This document shows positions 59,709-64,000 of a stretch of 64,000 bases of DNA, in pieces. Numbering within the stretch: position 1 is the stretch's first letter; each line of letters begins with the position of its first letter. A program made the position numbers and the translations under genes. Location of the stretch: contig NZ_PVXO01000012.1 in assembly GCF_002995785.1 (NCBI RefSeq), forward strand, positions 1 to 64,000, written 5' to 3'. The notes beneath the pieces are model-generated. The model had not been told where the DNA came from and did not search any database. It worked only from the letters and a program-made list of their open reading frames with translations. The DNA is from Clostridium liquoris. GTDB lineage: Bacteria > Bacillota > Clostridia > Clostridiales > Clostridiaceae.

Positions 59709-59764
59709 TTTTTTGAAAGGGGTCAGTCCCCTTGCTTCCACTTTTTTACAAGGGTCAGTCCCTC
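59709..59764. repeat. GGGGTCAGTCCCC palindromic repeats, copies 2 and 3
   Basis: GAAAGGGGTCAGTCCCC (59715-59731) is a short palindrome; ACAAGGGTCAGTCCC (59749-59763) is a second copy. The same unit stands at 57421-57442. It is a second family of short dispersed repeats, distinct from the GGGACAGTTAAC family. Confidence 0.65.
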
Positions 59765-61093
59765 TTATGAGGCGATATTAAACTTTCTAACTAAATTAAC
59801 TCCGATTATTCCTCCAATAGTTAAGGCCACCATGAATGTCCATCCTGATAAGGAGAAATTACATATTCCTGAATATAAGGCTCCTATGTTACATCCAGCT
59901 GAAAGTCTTGCGCCGTATCCCATAAATATTCCACCTATTGCATAGAAAACAATATCTTTAAATTTAAAGCCTCTCTTAAATGAAAAATGTCCTGCTAATA
60001 ATGGAGATATTAAAGCACCTATAATTATTCCTAAGTTTCTCATTGAACCTGGGTCGTTCATAAACCCTGCATTTATATTCTTCATCTCTTTTGCAAAATA
60101 AGGCCATTTTGAAACATCAATTAACCCTATTGATTGATATATCCAAGCTCCCCAGTATGCAAAAGTAGAAGTTACTCCCCAGCTCTTGCCTGTTGAAAGT
60201 AATATTACTTCAAACATAACTGATAAAAGCACTGCTCCAGTATAGAAAGACCATCTTTTTATAAAGAACTTGTGATAAGTTTCTTTACTAAAGAACTTGT
60301 ATTCAGCTGGTTCTTCCAATTCCTTTTCCCACTCTTCATATTCTAATGGAATAAGTGTATTTTCTCTTTTTCTCTTATTTTCATACCATTTTGCAAAAAC
60401 ATAAATTCCTAAGAATCCTAATAATGAAATTACTATGGCTCCCATATAACCAAAAACATCTGGTAAATAAACTCTTGTATTCCAAGAATAAACGAAAGTA
60501 GTTTTCCACCAAGCCATATCATGTGCTCCCCATACAGATCCTGTTACAAAGAAGAATAAAACTATTAATGCTCTTCCTTCACCTTCACCTGCATCTGTAA
60601 GTGTTCCAGAGGCACATCCTCCACCTAGCATCATACCAATACCAAATATTAATCCACCTAATGTAGCTAAAATACTAACGGGTTCAACATTTTGAGTTCC
60701 TGGTATTATCTTAGCTCCCTCTATAGCTTTATAAGCAACCTGAGCACCATTAAGATATGAACCAAAGTGTAACCCTGCTGTCATTATTAATGAGATGGTA
60801 AGCAATAACATTAATGCTTTTGTTAAACTTGAATCTCCAGTTACATATAGTTTTCTTATACCTCCTGCAAATCCAAATCTTGATCTTTGCATTAAATATC
60901 CAATTGATAGTCCAGTTATTAAAAACAATCCCAATTTAGGGTTCTTTGCAGATTGGGATGATGCAAAAGCAGCCATAGCTATTAAAATTATAAGTCCAAT
61001 AAATGTTTGTGTCTTATTTATAGTTACTTTTTCAGAGGTTCCCTTTACAGAACCTGATTTAGTTCTAGTTCTTATTTCTGTCTGATTATTCAT
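59765..61093 (-). CDS. YeeE/YedE family transporter (thiosulfate/sulfur uptake)
   Basis: The protein has 442 residues with about 10 membrane segments. Conserved Cys are in GGGCASGTLTDAGEGEG (about 158-174) and ARLSAGCNIGALYSG (about 405-419), the pattern of TsuA/YeeE proteins that carry thiosulfate through a chain of Cys. The N-terminal 25 residues are polar and cytoplasmic. The neighbours (CoA-disulfide reductase with rhodanese, ABC sulfonate-type transporter) support a sulfur role. A selenium-related role of YedE members is an alternative. Confidence 0.85.
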   Translation of the reverse strand: MNNQTEIRTRTKSGSVKGTSEKVTINKTQTFIGLIILIAMAAFASSQSAKNPKLGLFLITGLSIGYLMQRSRFGFAGGIRKLYVTGDSSLTKALMLLLTISLIMTAGLHFGSYLNGAQVAYKAIEGAKIIPGTQNVEPVSILATLGGLIFGIGMMLGGGCASGTLTDAGEGEGRALIVLFFFVTGSVWGAHDMAWWKTTFVYSWNTRVYLPDVFGYMGAIVISLLGFLGIYVFAKWYENKRKRENTLIPLEYEEWEKELEEPAEYKFFSKETYHKFFIKRWSFYTGAVLLSVMFEVILLSTGKSWGVTSTFAYWGAWIYQSIGLIDVSKWPYFAKEMKNINAGFMNDPGSMRNLGIIIGALISPLLAGHFSFKRGFKFKDIVFYAIGGIFMGYGARLSAGCNIGALYSGICNFSLSGWTFMVALTIGGIIGVNLVRKFNIAS

Positions 61094-61131
61094 ATTTCTT
61101 TCACTTCCCCATTTCTAGTTTTATTTTTTTT

Positions 61132-61173
61132 GTGCAAGTCTAATCTGTTAGTTAAACTATATTAGACTTGCAC
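61132..61173. promoter_or_regulatory. perfect 13-bp inverted repeat between yeeE and the disulfide reductase gene
   Basis: GTGCAAGTCTAAT (61132-61144) and ATTAGACTTGCAC (61161-61173) are exact inverse copies 16 bp apart. On the minus strand no T-run follows, so it is not a typical terminator for the 61185 gene; on the plus strand the T-run precedes it. It lies between two minus-strand genes and could be an operator or an RNA processing hairpin. Confidence 0.55.
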
Positions 61174-61184
61174 TTGGGTTGATA

Positions 61185-62885
61185 TTATCGGAAATTATAA
61201 TCTGTAACTATTTTTTCTCTTCCTGTTGTCACGTCATTGAAATACTCATAGAATGATATTCCCATAAATCCACCTGAAACATTATAAACATTTTCGTATC
61301 CTAAGTGCTTAAGCGCCATTAATGCATTATAGCTTCTTTGAGCACTTCTGCATTGTAGATATACTGGTTCATCCTTAGGTATTTCATTTATTCTTTGTCT
61401 TATTTCACTAAGTGGTATGTTTTTAGCTCCAATTATGTGACTTAATTCATACTCTTTTTTTTCTCTTACATCTATTATACAAGCTCCTTTTTTAACTAAG
61501 TCTCTAATATCCTTTTCTCTTACTTGTTTGAATTCGCCATGTAATAGGTTAGTAGCAACATATCCTGCAAAATTAACTACATCCTTAGCAGTTCCAAAAG
61601 GTGGAGCATAGCATAATTCTAAGTCTCTTAAGTCGTCCACTGTTGCTCCAAATTTAATAGCTGTAGCAATTACATCTACTCTCTTATCTACATTTCCTCT
61701 GCCAATTGCTTGAGCACCTAATACTTTTCCTGTCGGCACTTGGAAAATCAACTTAAAGTGAAGTGGTTCACATCCTGGCATTAGACCAACCTTATCTCCT
61801 GGAATTACTTTAGCTACTTCATAATTAATATCTAATTTAAGTGCTTTTATCATTTCTTCATTTAAACCTACTGAAGCTGCATTATAATCAAAACATTTTA
61901 CTATTGATGATCCTATAAATCCTGTATTTCTTACAACTCTTCCATGAATATGGTCAGCAACTTGTCTTGCTTGTTTTTGAGCAGGTCCAGCTAATGGTAA
62001 TCTAACTGTCTTTCCAGCTAAAGCATGGTATACTTCAATAGCATCTCCAACTGCATATATATCCTTGTCGCTAGTTCTATAATTTTGGTCCACTTTTATA
62101 GATCCAGTTTCTCCAATTTCAAGACCAGCTTTAACAGCTAATGAAGTCTCTGGAGCTACACCAATGGCCATAACTACTGCCTCTGCTTCTATCTTCTTAC
62201 CAGATTCTAAAACAACAGTATCTTCTTCAAAGGCACTTACTTTATTTCCAACAATTAGATTTACGCCCTTATCATACATTTCTTTGTGAAGAATCTGAGC
62301 CATATCATAATCAAAAGGTTTCATGATGTGAGGAAGAGCTTCAATTAGAGTTACATTATGTCCTGCTTCTTTTAAGTTTTCAGCAACTTCAACTCCTATA
62401 AATCCTCCTCCAATTACTGAAATATTAGTTATTCCCATTGCTTTTACAGATTTGTTTAGCTTGTCTATATCTACAACATTTCTTACTGTAAATACCTTTA
62501 TGCCTTCAATTCCTTTTATGGGAGGAACTATAGCCTTTGCACCTGGAGATAATATTAATTTATCATAGTTTTCAGTGTACTCTTCTCCAGTTAATGTTTT
62601 TTTAACTGTCACTTCTTTTTTCACTCTATCTATGGCTATAACCTCATTATTGACCCTAGCATCTATATTGTACTGTGCTAAAAACTTATCTGGGTGCATA
62701 AGTACTAGACTTTCTGCCTTCTTTACTGTTCCACTTAAATGATATGGCAGACAGCAGTTTGAAAAGGATACGTGAGGATCTCTTTCAAACATTATTATTT
62801 CATCTTCTTCACTTAATCTTCTTAATCTGGCTGCTGTAGATGCACCACCTGCAACTCCACCTACTATTAAATACTTTTTACTCAT
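61185..62885 (-). CDS. CoA-disulfide reductase with C-terminal rhodanese domain
   Basis: The protein has 566 residues. FAD and NAD domains: YLIVGGVAGGASTAARLRRL, active Cys C44 in SFSNCCLPYHLSG, ISVIGGGFIGVEVAENLKEA and DIYAVGDAIEV. The dimerisation domain ends near residue 450. The rhodanese domain (about 460-555) has IIDVREKKEYELSHIIGAKN and active Cys in LQCRSAQRS. Fusions of this type (CoADR-RHD) reduce CoA disulfides or polysulfide-CoA and handle sulfane sulfur. The gene probably belongs to the sulfur operon set. The ATG has GGAGGGG. Confidence 0.92.
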   Translation of the reverse strand: MSKKYLIVGGVAGGASTAARLRRLSEEDEIIMFERDPHVSFSNCCLPYHLSGTVKKAESLVLMHPDKFLAQYNIDARVNNEVIAIDRVKKEVTVKKTLTGEEYTENYDKLILSPGAKAIVPPIKGIEGIKVFTVRNVVDIDKLNKSVKAMGITNISVIGGGFIGVEVAENLKEAGHNVTLIEALPHIMKPFDYDMAQILHKEMYDKGVNLIVGNKVSAFEEDTVVLESGKKIEAEAVVMAIGVAPETSLAVKAGLEIGETGSIKVDQNYRTSDKDIYAVGDAIEVYHALAGKTVRLPLAGPAQKQARQVADHIHGRVVRNTGFIGSSIVKCFDYNAASVGLNEEMIKALKLDINYEVAKVIPGDKVGLMPGCEPLHFKLIFQVPTGKVLGAQAIGRGNVDKRVDVIATAIKFGATVDDLRDLELCYAPPFGTAKDVVNFAGYVATNLLHGEFKQVREKDIRDLVKKGACIIDVREKKEYELSHIIGAKNIPLSEIRQRINEIPKDEPVYLQCRSAQRSYNALMALKHLGYENVYNVSGGFMGISFYEYFNDVTTGREKIVTDYNFR

Positions 62886-62980
62886 TTTTACCCCTCCATG
62901 ATTTAATTGTTTTATTTATAATTTGTTAAATTTATCTCAATATCTATGTTAATTATAATACAATCCTATGCCATTTTATA

Positions 62981-63015
62981 ATAAACAAGTGTTATACAGC
63001 ATAACACTTGTTTAT
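62981..63015 (-). terminator. terminator of the ABC transporter gene
   Basis: ATAAACAAGTGTTAT (62981-62995) and ATAACACTTGTTTAT (63001-63015) are a perfect 15-bp inverse pair around ACAGC. It lies just after the stop at 63026 of the minus-strand ABC gene. Confidence 0.75.
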
Positions 63016-63025
63016 ATGATGATCT

Positions 63026-63823
63026 TTAACTTTGGCTATTAATAATTTTTAAGATTTCTTCTCTAACATTCATATATTCAGGTGTATATCTTGCTTCTTC
63101 ATGGCTTACACCTAAAATATGATATGTGAAATCCGTATTAAATTCCTTAATTATTCTACCTGGCCTGCTTGACATTACAATAACTCTTGTTGCAAGGGCT
63201 AAGGCTTCATCTACATCATGAGTAATAAGGAAAACAGTATTTTTGGTCTTAGTCCAAATAGTTCTTATTAAGGTTTGCATATTTTGCCTTGTTAAAGCAT
63301 CTAATGCTCCAAAGGGTTCATCCATTAAAATCATTCTTGGCTTATTTACTAAAACCCTTGCAAGAGAAGCTCTTTGTTTCATACCCCCAGAAAGTTCATA
63401 GGGCTTATGTTTTTCAAATCCATTTAAACCAACAAGTTCTATGTATTTATCTGTTAATTCTTTAATTTCGCCTTTTGAAAACTTTCTCATTTTTAAGCCA
63501 AAAGCAACATTATCATGAACATTCAGCCATGGATATAAGGTAGGGCTTTGAAAAACAACTCCTCTATGCCAATCCGGTCCACTAATAGGGCTGTTATCCA
63601 TTGCAGCCTCTCCCTCTGATGGCTGAAGAAAACCTGCAATAATCTTTAATAAGGTACTTTTACCACAGCCAGATGGTCCAAGTACGCATATAAATTCCCC
63701 TTCTTTAATATTTAAATTTATATGTTGAAGTGCAGTAACATCACCTTTTTCCCCACTATATCTTAAACTCACATCTCTCACTGTTACCACACAGTCTGTT
63801 TTATCTTTTACTATTTCATCCAT
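63026..63823 (-). CDS. ABC transporter ATP-binding protein (SsuB/TauB type)
   Basis: The protein has 265 residues. Walker A GPSGCGKSTLLKI (about 53-65), Q-loop VFQSPTLYPWLNV, signature LSGGMKQRASLARVLV (about 144-159), Walker B RMILMDEPFGALD and the switch His in ITHDVDEALALA. The family includes ATPases for sulfonates, taurine and nitrate. The C-terminus of a substrate-binding protein is encoded just upstream. Sulfur substrates are likely given the neighbours, but the class cannot be settled from the ATPase. Confidence 0.88.
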   Translation of the reverse strand: MDEIVKDKTDCVVTVRDVSLRYSGEKGDVTALQHINLNIKEGEFICVLGPSGCGKSTLLKIIAGFLQPSEGEAAMDNSPISGPDWHRGVVFQSPTLYPWLNVHDNVAFGLKMRKFSKGEIKELTDKYIELVGLNGFEKHKPYELSGGMKQRASLARVLVNKPRMILMDEPFGALDALTRQNMQTLIRTIWTKTKNTVFLITHDVDEALALATRVIVMSSRPGRIIKEFNTDFTYHILGVSHEEARYTPEYMNVREEILKIINSQS

Positions 63824-63868
63824 GCAAAACTCTCCATTTCTATTACATTGCTTTAAGCTTTCTACAGA

Positions 63869-64000
63869 TTATTTTATAGCCTTTTCTATAAATGACGGGT
63901 TTACCGCTTTTTCAAAAGTATCCAGCTGAGGTTCTTTTTTAAGATTCTTTTGTTTGTATAGGAAATCAGCTGTATCTTTTAATGATTTTACTAGGTTACC
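63869..64000 (-). CDS. ABC transporter substrate-binding protein, C-terminal part (cut by window end)
   Basis: The last 43 codons of a minus-strand gene: GNLVKSLKDTADFLYKQKNL then KKEPQLDTFEKAVNPSFIEK and AIK. The pattern fits the end of SsuA/TauA-type periplasmic proteins of ABC importers. It lies 45 bp upstream of the SsuB-type gene. The rest lies outside the window. Confidence 0.7.
   Translation of the reverse strand, partial: GNLVKSLKDTADFLYKQKNLKKEPQLDTFEKAVNPSFIEKAIK

Overview
The window looks like a chromosomal stretch of a Gram-positive, strictly anaerobic, spore-forming Clostridium (sensu stricto). It is very AT-rich with strong GGAGG-type ribosome binding sites. It carries a 2-enoate reductase-like enzyme, an FprA-type flavodiiron protein, a CBO0543-family membrane protein, meso-diaminopimelate dehydrogenase and a probable spore-surface Cys-rich protein. 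The C. botulinum/sporogenes group or a close relative is a reasonable guess; species cannot be settled from this sequence.

Layout. (1) 263-8704: a SAM methyltransferase gene split by an integrative element of about 8 kb (about 407-8469). In order the element holds a phage-type replication initiator, a small unknown protein, a DUF5681 protein, an unknown protein, an excisionase-like HTH protein, a NUMOD4/HNH endonuclease, a Cys-rich microprotein, a serine recombinase and a tyrosine integrase. Its right end carries a divergent ribbon-helix-helix regulator and a two-gene cargo operon (a PD-(D/E)XK nuclease-like protein and a DUF6508 protein). The cargo pair is my main candidate for an undescribed system. 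(2) 8707-11233: a decayed TnpB insertion sequence inside a response-regulator remnant, next to an intact but orphaned MASE3-PAS histidine kinase. (3) 11236-17566: a REP-associated (Y1/RAYT) transposase gene and the dispersed GGGAC(A/G)GTTAAC palindromes it probably relates to, among housekeeping genes (arginase family, ddh, alaX). (4) 17567-33960: metabolic and membrane genes (MBL hydrolase, FrhB-like Fe-S protein, maltose-type acetyltransferase, DedA plus two PAP2 phosphatases, NhaC antiporter, MFS pump) mixed with many broken genes and a TnpB-only IS. (5) 34119-41062: three ECF sigma/anti-sigma modules within 6 kb and a signal peptidase. (6) 41104-53786: enoate reductase, cyclopropane fatty acid synthase, regulators, a zone of fused gene remnants, a CAAX protease, and a glycolipid-type set (glycosyltransferase, CrtO-like acyltransferase, DMT transporter). 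(7) 53972-57133: FprA next to an unusual acyl-CoA dehydrogenase-ETF alpha-rubredoxin fusion, which together suggest an electron path from acyl-CoA to O2/NO reduction. (8) 57435-59617: a divergent pair, coiled-coil protein and Cys-rich structural protein. (9) 59765-64000: a sulfur gene set (YeeE/YedE transporter, CoA-disulfide reductase with rhodanese domain, SsuB-type ABC ATPase, start of an SsuA-type binding protein).

The window is rich in gene decay: at least a dozen fragments or frameshifted genes are seen (methyltransferase, TnpB, response regulator, XRE-cupin, GNAT, SDR, TipA, alpha/beta hydrolase, flavodoxin-like, AAA-ATPase-like, DnaC-like, DUF2975). No tRNA, rRNA or CRISPR array was found.
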